Positions 12,158 through 24,744 of a stretch of DNA of 64,000 nt are shown here, piece by piece; positions within the stretch are counted from its first letter, which is position 1; each line of letters opens with the position of its first letter. This stretch comes from Parasponia andersonii (Eukaryota; Streptophyta; Magnoliopsida; Rosales; Cannabaceae). The notes below the pieces were generated by a model. It was not told where the DNA came from. It worked only from the letters and a program-made list of their open reading frames with translations, and made no database searches. Location of the stretch: contig JXTB01000104.1 in assembly GCA_002914805.1 (NCBI GenBank), forward strand, positions 991,806 to 1,055,805. Direction: 5' to 3'. Both the position numbers and the translations under genes were made by a program.

Positions 12158-12391
12158 GGATACCAATCAGTATTTTTTTTTACCTATTCATAGTTATTAT
12201 TTTGCCCAATTAAAAATCATAAGACATATATTCTCACGGTAAAAAGTAGAGAGAGAAAAACATTAAAACATGAATATTTATTTTTTTTATTATTTTTTTC
12301 AACTACTCAAATTATGGTAACTGTTATATTATTATCTAACGGCTAAAAAACAAATACCTATCTATAGATAAAAAAAAACCTATTGAATTGG

Positions 12392-12394
<3 letters not shown>
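12158..12394. mobile_element. MITE, family 'ACCAATC', copy A
   Basis: Starts ggataccaatcagtatttt and ends cctattgaattgggaa. It is homologous to copies at 12801-13001 and 29133-29372. All three share agagagaaa, a 'atctaacggct / tccaatggct' block and inverted ends. It abuts an (AT)n tract on the right. Confidence 0.6.

Positions 12395-12436
<42 letters not shown>
12392..12436. repeat. (AT)n microsatellite
   Basis: An uninterrupted TA dinucleotide run of about 40 bases sits at the edge of MITE copy A. Confidence 0.9.
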
Positions 12437-12440
<4 letters not shown>

Positions 12441-12768
12441 CAAACCTAGATGAGGTCCAGTGGGGGTAGGTGCCCGACTCAAGTTTTTAAATCTTTAGTT
12501 TAACACACAATTTCTTTTATTTTCTCTAACATACCCATATTATGCCCCCACTCAATTTTTTTCCTATACATTTATTAGTTTTGTTTCTATTATGCCCCAT
12601 TAATCATTTACATTTATGCATTTAATTTCTTTATAAATACTTGTATTTTCATTAATTTTTTTTAAAGAAAAATTTATCATGCAAGATTCATTACTTTTTG
12701 ACAAAAGTTGTATATAAAATTGTTCCTTGTCATAATTATGCCCCCATTACAATAAAATTATAGATCTG

Positions 12769-12769
<1 letters not shown>
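12437..12769. mobile_element. Possible short non-autonomous element between two (AT)n tracts
   Basis: The left end reads gtgacaaacctagatgagg with ccagtgggggta. The right end, reverse-complemented, reads atgacagatctataat with aatgggggcataa. These are weak inverted ends. The segment has no ORF and is bounded by AT microsatellites on both sides. Confidence 0.35.

Positions 12770-12800
<31 letters not shown>
12770..12800. repeat. (AT)n microsatellite
   Basis: A TA dinucleotide run of about 30 bases lies directly before MITE copy B. Confidence 0.9.
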
Positions 12801-12804
<4 letters not shown>

Positions 12805-13001
12805 GAATTTATAATTTTTTTTATCTATATATAGGTATCATTTTGGCCAATAAAATTTATCATGCACATTTTTTATAATAAAAAGTAAGAGAGAGAAATA
12901 GTATTAATAATGTACGTCTTTTTATGCATCTTATTATAGTCATTGGATCACTATTAAATGATGATCTAACGGCTGAAAAAAAAACCTATTAAATTGGCAA
13001 C
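12801..13001. mobile_element. MITE, family 'ACCAATC', copy B (left end decayed)
   Basis: It shares ggtatcattttggccaat, a tagcatgcacatttttta-like block, gtaagagagagaaa, aatgtacgtctttt and the right end cctattaaattggcaac with copy C. The left terminal inverted repeat is largely gone. Confidence 0.6.
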
Positions 13002-13075
13002 TATATATAAATTGTAGCAAAAACTCATTGAAAGAACAACCAGGAAAAAGAAAGTTAAATTGTCTTCTTTTTCAC

Positions 13076-13436
13076 TAAAGGGATAATTGAAAAAAAAACC
13101 CATGAAATTTGAGTGTTCTGCAATTTAAATCCTGAAATTTGGACTTTGCAAAATAATACCCTGAGATTAAAAATTTCTAAAAATTAATACCATAGACAGA
13201 TTTTTTGACCAATTTTAGAAACAAAAAAATAATAATATCATTTATTAAAATTAGATTAATCCATATTATTCATCTTAATTTTGAGGATATTATTGTATTT
13301 TATCAGTTAAAAATCAATACAGGGTATTAATTTTCAAAAATTTATAATTTCAGGATATTATTTTACAAAATTCAAATTTCAGAATTTAAATTGCAGATTC
13401 AGATATGAGAGTATTTATTTTGCAGTTATCCCTTTA
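13076..13436. mobile_element. Fold-back (MITE-like) element 3
   Basis: Termini are taaagggataattg on the left and the complement of caaaataactgc-like ...ttatcccttta on the right. Inverted arms of about 115 bp share ctgcaatttaaat, tgaaatttg and aaaataataccctga/tatcctga. It resembles element 2 in size and in ending with GGATAA. Confidence 0.65.
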
Positions 13437-14154
13437 CCGAATCCCAAACCAAATGCAAGCCCCCCTACTCTAGAAGCCAACTAACACCAATGGCTTACGC
13501 TCATCCTTTCTTGCCAACTCCTCTCCTTTCTCTTCTCTAAAAGCTCACTCTCAAATTCTCATTTCCTTCTTCTCTTAAGTCACCAAAATTCTCCTCTCTC
13601 AGCCACCCTTCCCTCACCAAACCGAACTTACGCCTCTGTCATCGCTATTGCCATAGCTGATCTGGCCCGCCCCTCTTGTGCCAATATCCTCCTCCTCCTT
13701 TTAGCCTAATTCCTCGAATCTATGACCTAACCCTCCCACCTCCTCTGACTCTTTCTCCATAACTCACTGATCTAATTTGATGAGTCAGACCCAAGACCAC
13801 CTCCAAACCAAAGCTTCTCTATTTTTGCGTTTCAGGTTCCTCATTTTTTTTGAGAACAACTGGATATGATTTATAGTTATAAATTCAATTTCTTTTCTTT
13901 TTTTTTTTTTTCAAAGTTCAGGTTTATTGGTTTTAAATTATTTCTTTTAATTATTTTGGCTTAAAATTACTTTGAAGTATCATTTTTCTTTAGTAACAAT
14001 TTTTTTTTGGCTTTTTAAAGATATTAAGTGTTTGGAAACAATCCTTAATCTGGATTCACTTTATTTTTAAGGGATAAATTGGTCAAATCATGGATGGAGA
14101 GTACAAATTTTTCGAAATTCAAAGTGTGGAGGTATAATTTTGTAGAGTTCAAAA
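13437..14154. other. CT-rich then T-rich non-coding stretch
   Basis: Positions 13440-13830 are strongly pyrimidine-rich on the plus strand (ctcctcctcctttt and similar), unlike the AT-rich surroundings. That composition resembles a plant 5' leader, but no ORF, splice sites or downstream gene fit it. It ends in an assembly gap. Confidence 0.45.
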
Positions 14155-14380
14155 NNNNNNNNNNNNNNNNNNNNNNNNNNNNNNNNNNNNNNNNNNNNNN
14201 NNNNNNNNNNNNNNNNNNNNNNNNNNNNNNNNNNNNNNNNNNNNNNNNNNNNNNNNNNNNNNNNNNNNNNNNNNNNNNNNNNNNNNNNNNNNNNNNNNNN
14301 NNNNNNNNNNNNNNNNNNNNNNNNNNNNNNNNNNNNNNNNNNNNNNNNNNNNNNNNNNNNNNNNNNNNNNNNNNNNNNNN
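14155..14380. other. Assembly gap (226 N)
   Basis: A run of N. Reading frames that appear to cross it are artefacts. Confidence 0.99.
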
Positions 14381-14477
14381 CTTTAAGCTTTTGTCAATAC
14401 AACATCGTTTTAGCACATTGAGCAAGTACAAAACATTAAGTCCTGACAAACGGAATATATTTTGATTTTGGATAAAT

Positions 14478-15045
14478 GATTCCATCAGTTTCTGAACTAA
14501 GGAGAAAGTCTCACTTTGATTTTTAAACTTTAAATTGCAATGTATTGGTTCTTAAACTATTAAAAATGTGTGATTTTAGTCATTTTTGTTATATATTTTG
14601 TTTGAAACTTATCACATATAAGTTGCATTTCTCGTTTTGTATTAGTAATTTCAATATAATATCGCATTATGGATAATTTTGTATTATTATTTAACATATA
14701 ACTAATTTTTCAACTAATTTGAAACTTATCACAATATTATATTATTTTCCTATATACAACTAATTGTTTTTCAACCAATTATTTTTAAACTAGTTCAATC
14801 CATGTTCGATTATCCTTATAGTGCTAAAAAATACTTTCTATGTTCGAATATCTTTATAGTGCTAAAAAATATTTTTAGATTTGAAATAAGTACACTAGAA
14901 TAATAAATGTGTCTTATATGCTTATTTTGCTAAAAATAAAATAAAATATATAATAAATACAACTAAAATAATTTTTTTTATAGTTTAAGAATCAAAATAA
15001 TATAATTTAAAATTTAGTCACTTTTTTCTTAATTTAGGAACCAAC
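14478..15045. mobile_element. Fold-back element 4, just upstream of POLH
   Basis: The left end reads gtttctgaactaaggagaaag...actttaaattg. The right end, reverse-complemented, reads ggttcctaaattaagaaaaaagtgac...tttaaattat. These are diverged inverted arms of about 50-60 bp around AT-rich sequence. Its right end lies about 115 bp before the POLH start codon, so it overlaps the likely promoter. Confidence 0.5.
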
Positions 15046-15159
15046 CGACTCGATTTTCGACCTATAACAAGGAAAAACCCGAATGTCTCACCAATATCCT
15101 TCAAAATATTATTGCTGAGAATTGGATTTGGAGGGAAACTGAAAAAAAAAAAAAAAAAA
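15046..15159 (+). promoter_or_regulatory. POLH 5' leader with A-tract abutting the start codon
   Basis: Only 114 bases separate fold-back element 4 from the POLH ATG. The leader ends in a 19-base A run (15142-15160) whose last A is the first base of the ATG. The frame is open upstream as far as 15112 without an ATG, so the ATG at 15160 is the first usable start. I see no convincing TATA box in this interval. Confidence 0.45.
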
Positions 15160-18100
15160 ATGCCGGTGGCAAGACCTGAATCATCCGACTCGAGGATCAT
15201 TGCTCACGTTGACATGGATTGCTTCTACGTTCAAGGTCTCTCTCTCCCTTTCTTTCTCTTTTGCCTTTGTCGGAGCCTAGATAGTGGGTCATTTGGGAGT
15301 TCAAAATCAAAATTGAGTCATTAACCCCCAAATTACAGAATTCAAGAAATACCCATTTGAGATTTTTTTGTCTACAATTACTATACTATACTGTGAAGTT
15401 GTGCGAAATTCCAGACTACCCTTTTGTTTGTTTAATTATTTGTTTAATTTTGTTGGATGTAAAATGGTGAACTTTTTCAGAGATTTCTAAAAAACAATGA
15501 GATATAACACTGTTGATCTTCGTTTGTCATTCGGAGAAAAACGATTATCCTTTTGTTTTGTTTTTTTTTTTAAAAAAGAAAAATTTACTGGAAGCAATGT
15601 TAAAGTTGGGCACAAAATGGTAACTCTTTTACTTGGTATGTTTTTATGTGACAGTGGATGATTTTGGTTTCAGATTCATAAGAAATTAGAAGAAAGCTTA
15701 TTGATTTAACTTTGAGGGTGTTGAGACTAGTATTGTTATGTGCTATCTCCTTAGATTTATTTTAGTGTCAAAATTAAAGGGTTTGGAGAATTTCAGAGGA
15801 ACAGTAAGAATTCCCCAGCAGAACCAAGACTCTTTTCAATAGAAATTGCCATGTAAAACACACTTTGGGAAGACTAAAACCTTCTGAAGAAACGACCTAT
15901 GTAGAGTAGAGATGTTTCTATCACTGTGAGCACTTAGAAACGTGTAACTTTGAAAGTGGAAAAAAATCAACAGCTTTAAGCATAACTCTAATTTCCAAGT
16001 CACATGACCTCATTTGGATTTTAATAGTTTTTCCTTTTCCTATAGGGTTAGAGATTGGAGTTCTCTTTTGTAAATTTTGTTTTTCAGGTGGATTTCGTAT
16101 CCGCTTTGTTTGTATTATTTTAGTTTATAATACAAATTACGTTTCTTGTAAAAAAATGTCGCATGACCTTATTAAGCCTCATATCAGTTGATGCTTCAAC
16201 TGCATACAACCTTCATATCGAGAACATTACAGCTTTGAAAACTTGGAATGTACCAAAAGATGCAGTCAGCTTGAATTGAATTTCCATTCTTCTAATGATT
16301 AAAGGCAAGCTTTTGAAGGCAGTATATACCTTTCATTTTTTTTTTTTTGATACTTATCCTCCCAGTGAATCCTACAATCCTTGGGAGGCAGGAAACTCTA
16401 GCATACTGCTACGAAAATCCCCATGAGGAATCGAACCCCAGATCATTTCAAATGCCTTAGTTATAATGAGTGGTGAAATATGTTAGAACAAACTCATCCT
16501 TTCTAAGCGCGCACAGTTTCACATCTGAACATTGTGGCTTAGACGAAGTTGAGCTTATCTTGATAACTTTGTATTATAATTAAAATGATATTGGACTATT
16601 GGATCTTTGAAATCAAAGCTGAATACAGTGCTACCTTTTTTTTTTTTCCGGAGGACATATAGCTTTTTGATGTGCGTCAAAGTTACAGGGTAATCAAGTG
16701 CATTTTGTTTAAGACTGTATACTATCTAGATAGTCTCCTATTTTGTAACTTTAGTACTGAGGCATTTTTCAAGTGTAAGAGGGTGGTCATCTTTGCACCA
16801 ACTTGACCCTTGATTAACACAATTAATTCATGTTCCCGTCACATATTATGATACTGTTTTGTTATCTTCGAAAGAAAAAAAAAAGAATATATCTTTTCAA
16901 AGAATTAAGCATGTTAAGAAAACATATTATATAACTTTGAATCATATTCAATTACTCAATTTGAACAATCTTAGAATATAGCCTACTTCAGTAATTTACT
17001 AATCAAAGGTAGATTCACGTATAATGAGTAAAACAGAAGGCATCTTTTTACAAAAGGTAAGATCATGTTCTATCACATAAATCGCTTATGAAAATTCTGA
17101 ACCTAGTGTAAAATATCGCTTTTTACGTGAAAATAACTATATTGATGAAAAATTGGATCAAATAATTTACTCATTGAATATGTGATTTTGAGCTTTTAAT
17201 ACTTGATTCAACTTTGGTTTGAAATTCTTAAAGGATTAATCATGTTGACCTGTTTAATCAAGTTCTTGTTTGTCCTTATGACCTGAATAAACCAAATTCC
17301 CACCTCTAAATTAGAGCAGTATGGAATACTTTATTATTTAGGGTTTGAATGTCATAACCTTTTCTGATATTGCAGTGTCTGAACTTCTATTATGAGAAAT
17401 TACTGTAATGGATTGTTATAATATGTAATTCTTCTTTTATCTACACTAGCTGATGTTTCCCACGTATTTGACTAACAAGCCTGTTATTAGTGTCGAACCC
17501 TTTTATCTTTCTGTTTAAATATTTTGATCAACAAACATTTTATTGTTAGACAATTGAATTTCTAGTCTAATACCATGGTTTGTAACTATTTCCTATATAT
17601 GCTTTATTGTTGTTGTTGTCCTCTTTCTTCTTTCTTTTTGAATGTGTATATATATATATATATATTTATGTTTATATGTATTTTGCTCATATTATACATA
17701 TATTATGCTGGGATATCTTTGATTTTGTACAAAACAAATAATACTTTTTCCCCGTGTTTTTTTTTTTTTTTCCCTAATTCAAATTCCAACCATGTGATTA
17801 TTTTGCAGTGGAGCAGCGGAAACAGCCGAATTTAAGGGGCTTACCTACAGCTGTGGTACAATATAATGAATGGAAAGGTGGGGCATTAATTGCTGTCAGC
17901 TATGAGGCCCGTGGTCATGGTGTGAAGCGGTACAGAGATCATATTTTTCATTGTCAACATTTAAGTGCTTTTTCATCAATAACCATGTTTTACTAAACTA
18001 TGATTAAGGTATACTTTTTAGTTCAATGCGAGGTCATGAAGCAAAACAAGTTTGCCCTGAGATTCAACTGGTTCAAGTCCCTGTTGCACGTGGTAAAGCT

Positions 18101-19913
18101 GACCTGAACACGTACCGCAATGCAGGTTCAGAGGTCTATGAGATTTGACATTAGTGGCTTCAATTATGTATTAGTGGTATTCTTGTAGAGAATTTAACAC
18201 ATACTGGCCCTCCAGGTTGTTGCTGTTCTTTCAAGGAAGGGTCGTTGTGAGAGGGCTTCAATTGATGAAGTATACCTTGACCTTACTGATGCAGCAGAAA
18301 AAATGTTAGCAGAAGCTCCTCCAGAAAATTTGGAAGTAGTTGATGATGAAACTCTCAAGTCGCATATTTTGGGACTTAGTAATGAGGTTTGTACTTTATA
18401 CAATGCTTTTCAGTCATTTAAATTTGTGACCTTAGGAAAATTGAACTCAAAGTGTATCAGTGGTTGTCAATCTGTACTCTTGTAGGAAAACAAAGTTAAT
18501 TGTCAATTGTCAATTCCTATTTTCCAGTGAAAAGTAAAATTTCATGTCTATCTGAGAAGTCACGGTGCTAAATAATTGTTATAACTTTTTTCTCCTGTGT
18601 TTAATATACCATGAATCTCTCATCTAGTTGAAATCTTTGCTACATTTGTGCACCTTTGGATTGTGACAGGATGATCCCATTTTGTCATTATACAAACTCC
18701 CATGTCAACATAAATCGCATTTTAATTCATAATACATAATGTAAAAGTTATGTTGACATAATGACCCACTTCTTTCTTTTCTTTCTCTTTGTGGGTGTTT
18801 CTCTAATTATGCAGAGCTTGTACTTTTAGATGATGGCAGAATTTTGTAACTGTTTTGGAGGCAAAGGGATATGAGCCAATGAAATTTGTAAAGTAGAAAG
18901 TTTTGTGATTTGAAATTCAGTGAATTACTGTTTTATGTTTTTCAACTATTGTAAAGCTATAAATTAACTAGATTTTCTCTAGACTTGACCATTCTTGATT
19001 GTGAACTTACTTATCTTTTCTGAGCAGTGTCTGTTATGTTGAAATTGTTTTGAAATCAGAGAGGACTCAATCCCAAAGAAAACGTAAGAGACTGGCTTTG
19101 TAGGAAGGATGCTGATCATCGTGATAAGCTATTAGCTTGTGGGACAGTCATTGTTGCGGAGCTTAGGATGCAAGTTTTGAAGGAGACAGAGTTTACATGT
19201 TCTGCTGGCATTGCTCATAATAAGGTAGGAAGTAAATTTATTCTCAGTTTCAGCTTTACTTTTCTTATAAAGCTTTACTATTCTTATAATTGAACTTTGT
19301 TTATCAGCTTATTATATATGGTCTGTTCACAGATGCTGGCCAAACTAGCGAGTGGTATGAACAAACCTGCACAACAAACTGTTGTGCCCTTATCGTCTGT
19401 GAAAGGATTGCTTGATTCCTTGCCAATAAAGAAAATGTGAGCTTTGTTTCTCCTTTTTCCACAGCTGGTATTTTCGATTCTGGCCAGAGCTATTACGTGT
19501 TTACATATTGGTGTTTGATTCTTATTAGAACAAAAGCTGTTTGCTTTTAAAGTTTCCTATGCCCAAAGCTGGAATTTTTTATTTTTCCTGCAGGAAACAG
19601 CTTGGAGGTAAGCGGGGGACTTCCTTACAAAGTGACCTGGGTGTGAGCACTGTTGGAGATTTGTTGCGTTTTCCAGAGAAAAAGCTGCAAGAACACTATG
19701 GCATCAACACTGGGTGACTATCTATTCTTGAACATATTTCTCTTCATATGTTTAGCTTATAGATTCTAACCGGTCTTATCATTAAGTGTAGTATTGTGCA
19801 AGTTTTCACTATACAAAGTCAGGAAGTATTATCATCTCTGGCCATAAGAGGGAAACTGTTATGTTTATTTCATTTTGTTTGATAGGGAACAAAACTCTAT
19901 CTCTGGCTCATTG

Positions 19914-19945
<32 letters not shown>

Positions 19946-22900
19946 TTTTTCATTTCATATTATTTGTAAAGTATGGTCACCTTCTCTTTTGAAATCTCTC
20001 ACTTTGTTTTTCTGCACACATCTTTGTGATACTTTGTATTTTAACTGCTGAAACCCTGAATAAGACTATTTAATGCTTTTTGGGGGCATTGGATTTCCAT
20101 ATTCACATTGAGGATGTTATTATTAATTTTGACATTTTATGTTAATTGCAGTACTTGGTTATGGAACATTGCAAGAGGGATCAGTGGAGAAGAAGTTCAG
20201 GGGCGCCTTCTTCCTAAGAGTCATGGTTCAGGGAAGACATTTTTTGGACCCCGAGCTCTAAAGACTATTGCTGCTGTTAGTAACATTCATAGTCGTATTA
20301 AATATTTGTAGATTTATGGTTCTACCCTTTTTGTATTGACATAATTATTAGATGCTGCATGTAGGTTACCAATGGACTTATTTGATGGTCTATAATAGAT
20401 CCTAGCAAGCTCAATACCATTCTTATTAGTCACTGTTATTCCATTGCTTATATTTTTGTTTTTTGCATTTTTATCTTCCGTGTTCCAGATGCCGATTGTT
20501 GCAAGTATTCAATTGGTATTACTGTTTAATTGGGTTCTAGCTTTCTTGTTGGTCATCAGAGGGAGAATAGTTGTTAATAGATGCCATAGGCTGATTGTTA
20601 ATGGAGTTATGTGGGTGTTGTTTGGATGTATGTGTGATCTATTGTGAGAAGGCAAGTAAGGTTAGTTAGCGAAATTGGGTCGGTTTTTGTTTTTGTTTTT
20701 GTTTTTGGCTTTTTGTTTTTGTTTTTGTTTGTTTTTTGTTTTCTTCAGTGGCGCTTAAATGAGTATTTTTGTGGTGTTATCGCTTGGAAAAAATTGGGCA
20801 TTTTAGTTTATAGAGTATTCTCTTATTAAGGAATAAGGACAAAGATCAAAATTAAAAGCTGATTTCTGTAGATTATGAAGATTTCTGATGCCTTCATGTT
20901 CTTATTTACATTCCGAGCAACCTGTTGCCTTTCATAAATTTACTGACTTGATGAAAGATGTCTGGAGTACATGCATATGGATCTCTTCATCTCATTGTAC
21001 TGGTTTTTACATACCCTAAGCTCCTGCAAAAATTTGTCAAGGTTGTTTCGTTCACTGGTGAAGTATTCATCTGATATGTGCTCCACCTACCTATATGTCT
21101 GGTTCCTTCGTCAGGTTCAACATTGGCTTAATGAATTGTGTGAAGAATTGGCTGAACGTCTTTGCTCTGACCTGGACCAAAACAAACGGATTGCACACAC
21201 CCTGACCCTGCATGCTAGTGCATACAAGGTACTTATCTTATATCTGATAGTGTATTTTGATTCTTTTGAACCCCATTTCTTATCACAATTTCAGTCCTGA
21301 CGTTTGTAGCTCTCATACATGAATCACCTCCTCTGCTCATATTGTAATTGTTATTGTCTTTGCTTTCCTGGTTTTAGTGTATTTTGATTCTTTTGAACCC
21401 CATTTCTTATCACAATTTCAGTCCTGGCGTTTGTAGCTCTCATACATGAATCACCTCCTCTGCTCATATTGTAATTGTTATTGTCTTTGCTTTCCTGGTT
21501 TTGATTTATCCTTCAGTCTAGTGATGCAGATTCACAGAAGAATTTCCCTTCCAAGTCTTGTCCCCTGAGGTACGGTACTGCCAAGATGCAAGAAGATGCT
21601 TTTATCCTATTTCAAGCTGGACTACGTGAATTTTTGGGTTCATACAACATTAAAGCGCAGGGTGGTCAAAACAATGGATGGAGAATAACGGGACTTTCTA
21701 TTTCGGCTAGTAAAATTGTTGAAATACCATCTGTAAGTCTCAAATTACTTTTTCCATAGTAGAGTTTTTCTAATCTATTTACGTTTTATTTTGTGCACTT
21801 TATATATCTTTCTGGGTGTATTTTATCTGTTTGTGCACTTTATATATCTTTTTGGGTGTATTTTGTCCGTTCGGAACTAATCCTTAATCAAAGACTGCAA
21901 AACAAGTATAACTGGACTTTATTAAGAAGTGACTAACTTAAATGATTAACAACATTAATTAAACTTAGCTGATGGCAAGTTATTGCTTTATGAACCCTGA
22001 GGGGTTAGTTGAGCCGTTAGGCCCACAGTCTGCCCCCACAATTGTATATAGTTTAATTTCTTTGGACTGCTTACGCGACGAATAACCTCGAGTTTTGTGT
22101 TCACTAAAGATAGTAAGCTCAGTGGGGGCTCCAGGTTTATAACTTGACTGCTAAGCAAGATGCAAAATGTTATTTGTTCTTAACTTTTAATTTATTTCTC
22201 TTAATCTAAACTGAAAAATGCAATTACTTCTTATAGGGAACTTCTTCAATCATGAAATACTTCCATGGTCAATGTCCATCCTCATCGAAACAAGCACAGG
22301 ATGATTGTGTTCAAGAATCTGTTCGACTGTTACCTTCAGGTTTTTCCAGTCAAAAGAGTTCTTGATTTTTAGTATCCCTTTTTATTCTACTAAATTGATG
22401 TATTGTTTTAGGTAGTGAAAGCTGTTCAGAAATGAATTTAATTGAGCAACAAACAAATTGCTCTGGTGAAGATACCAAGACCAAGTATGAGATGCCTTGT
22501 TTAGATCAACAAGAGCACAAAATGGATTGGTGCAATGACCAGGTTATAATTCCTTAGAATACCTTGTGCAATTATGTATATGTTGTACATAAATGTTGAT
22601 CATCTGTGGACACGTATGGCAAGTCGCAATGGGACAAAGAGCTGTGGAGTTGATATGAAAATGTCCTTTCACTCTGATGTGTATGAATGGGAGGTCTGAA
22701 GTGGTATATGATCTACTTATTTTTTAGGTCCAGTTCACTTAAAGTTACGTAGGTGACTCAGCTCTCAGAGTATAACATATAAGCCATGATCAGAAAGAAA
22801 AATTAGAAAAATATTTCAAACATATAGAAAGTTTTCACCTAGATTGGGGATGTGTTTGTAGAGGGGTATTCTCGATAAACAGTCTTGGATTATTGGTTTT

Positions 22901-24744
22901 CTGGGACCTTCTCTTGTTGATCTTATTTCCAGTCTCTTATTGACGAATGATTGTCCTCCGGGTTTGGTCCTTATCAGTTTATTTGGATGGTTCATTTTCC
23001 TTTTAAAAGTCAGGTAGTTGCTTGTCTGTCTGGTTGCTTTTAGAAAGTTTAGTCTATTGAAACTCTCCAGTGGCTGACACCTTTTATGGCTTTGTATCCT
23101 GAGTGGTGTTTTCCTTGTGAGAACAAGTGTGAAGCTATGGACTATGAGAACAAATGTGAAGCTATGGACTATGTTCTTCTGCACTCTTCAGTTTTCCTTC
23201 TGTGTCTTTGAATTTTCAGAAGAGTTCAACTTATCACGAGCTGTTTGAAGCTGCTTTTTGGGGAAACGAAAGAAAGATTTTGTTGGATTGCTTTTTCAAC
23301 TTTGTGTCTTCTCTTCTTTGACATTTTGGCCATCTTTAATTAGATAGCGTCTCATGCATAATATTATAGGATATTACTTTTACTGATGATAAGATCTTCT
23401 AAATTATTCTGCATTTATGCAACATAGCACATTTGTTTGCTTAATTAATCTTAGAGATGTACATAATTCAAGGCTCATAATGTCAAATACTACTTTATCT
23501 CAACAATTTTCAGGTGATGAGATTCTTTTTTGTAATGCAGAATCCATGTTGCTTGTCTTCAGAGCAGGGACAAGATGACTTCATCCAAGAATCTAACTTG
23601 TCAACCTCAGGTAGTATCTTGGACTAGACATCACTGTGTCTCTCATTTCCTGCTACTGTTTTTCTTCCCACAATCATAACAAAGGATGACTACCAATCTA
23701 GGAACTGAATGCTGTTCGGGCATAAATCAAAGCAAGGAACAAAGAGTTTTCCATAGTGAAGAACCTGATGTCCAATTTGCTGCATCGAGTTGGAATAGAC
23801 TGAATCAAAAAAGAAAGACGTTGAAAGACAAGGTGTAGCCATGCTTTTATTCTCACCTCTTTAGTAATCCTTTGCTGTTTACTCCATTCTAATCTTATCA
23901 TGAAGTTGCATTTCTGTGCCCAACTAAAAGAAGTCAACTAGCTATTTGGGACTTGTGCTCTTTCGGAAGAGAAAAATGAAGGGGAAAAAAATCAACAGGG
24001 AAGAAGATAATTTGCAGAAGATTAAGATGCTATGTAATACTAAACAAAAGGAACTACTAGGTATTTCTAATATTATTAGGAAAATTCTATTTGTTTGACC
24101 TGAAAACATATAAATAAATAAGGACTAGTTATTCAGGATCTTGACACTGAGGTAGATTAAGATCTCTAATGGCTGGTAGAAAAGGTCTTGCAGGTTGTTA
24201 CTTGGCGCATTCAATCAACTGGTGAATGGTATTTTGCTTTTTGAATACCGTAATAAGCCCATTTCTTAACGCTTTCATGGCAGGGCACACATTCAATATT
24301 AAGATTCTTCAAAAAATGGGACCCCTCTTGCTCTTCGATGAAGGAAGAACATGCTGATAATCTACAAAATGCTGAAGCACTGTCATCTGCTGGTATTTTC
24401 AATGTCCCACTTCTCTCTGCTACTCTCTCAATCTGAAATCTGACCTATAATCTTCCCAATCAGATAATAGTTGTTTGGAATTGAATGAAGCCTCACGGCT
24501 TACTGCAAGACCTCTGGAAGTGGATGCCGCCACCAACAATGTGCAATGTACTTCGACTCAATTTGAACAAAGAAGAGAAGCATGGAGTTACAAGATTGAT
24601 GAAATCGACCCCTCTGTGGTCGATGAGTTACCACCAGAAATTCAGGAAGAAGTTCAATCCTGGCTCCGGCCTCACAAGCGATCAAACTTAGCTAAACGAG
24701 GATCTACTATTGCTCATTATTTTATGCCAACGAGGAAAACTTAG
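15160..24744 (+). CDS. POLH: DNA polymerase eta (Y-family translesion polymerase), 16 exons, 715 aa
   Basis: POLH copies past UV photoproducts in the nucleus. I joined exons 15160-15235, 17809-17929, 18022-18133, 18216-18386, 19060-19224, 19333-19436, 19594-19713, 20152-20275, 21115-21228, 21517-21732, 22237-22339, 22412-22542, 23541-23610, 23702-23832, 24284-24392 and 24464-24744. Every intron is GT-AG and the frame stays open for 2148 nt. The start reads MPVARPE, as in plant POLH. Catalytic residues seen are D18 (HVDMDCFY) and D120/E121 (SIDEVYLDL). EFTCSAGIAHNKMLAKLAS and GISGEEVQGRLLPKSHG mark the palm and the start of the little finger. The little-finger domain lies in exons 9-10. The C-terminal tail has a PIP-like motif at 590-595 (SILRFF), a UBM-type ubiquitin-binding motif at 668-691 (IDPSVVDELPPEIQEEV), and a final PIP box STIAHYF at 703-709. 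Plant Pol eta is known for UBM rather than UBZ. Length is near the usual of about 670 aa. Two broken partial copies lie downstream. Confidence 0.95.
16338..16475 (-). mobile_element. Possible tRNA-derived SINE in POLH intron 1
   Basis: Read on the minus strand there is a Pol III B-box-like GGGTTCGATTCC near 16430, and the segment ends in a poly(A) tail (T run on the plus strand at 16339-16350). An A box is not clear and I could not settle a target-site duplication. It could also be a coincidental B-box. Confidence 0.4.
21250..21503 (+). repeat. 127-bp tandem duplication in POLH intron 9
   Basis: Units 21250-21376 and 21377-21503 differ by one base that I can see (tcctgacg versus tcctggcg). 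Each contains an acceptor-like atcacaatttcag. The POLH reading frame is not affected, since exon 10 starts at 21517. Confidence 0.9.
21789..21868 (+). repeat. Short tandem duplication in POLH intron 10
   Basis: Two adjacent copies, about 41 bp each, of a tttgtgcactttatatatc unit followed by tttctgggtgtattttatc-like sequence. Confidence 0.75.

Noticed and set aside
14045-14485. Long ORFs on both strands across 14155-14380
   Set aside because: They exist only because the N run has no stop codons. The same holds for the ORFs across 50047-50193.
15112-15159. In-frame upstream extension of POLH from a TTG
   Set aside because: There is no ATG, and the added residues would be mostly poly-lysine from the A tract. 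MPVARPE at 15160 matches the known plant start.
22816-23184. 122-codon minus-strand ORF in POLH intron 12
   Set aside because: It lies in an intron antisense to POLH, has biased composition and no recognisable domain.
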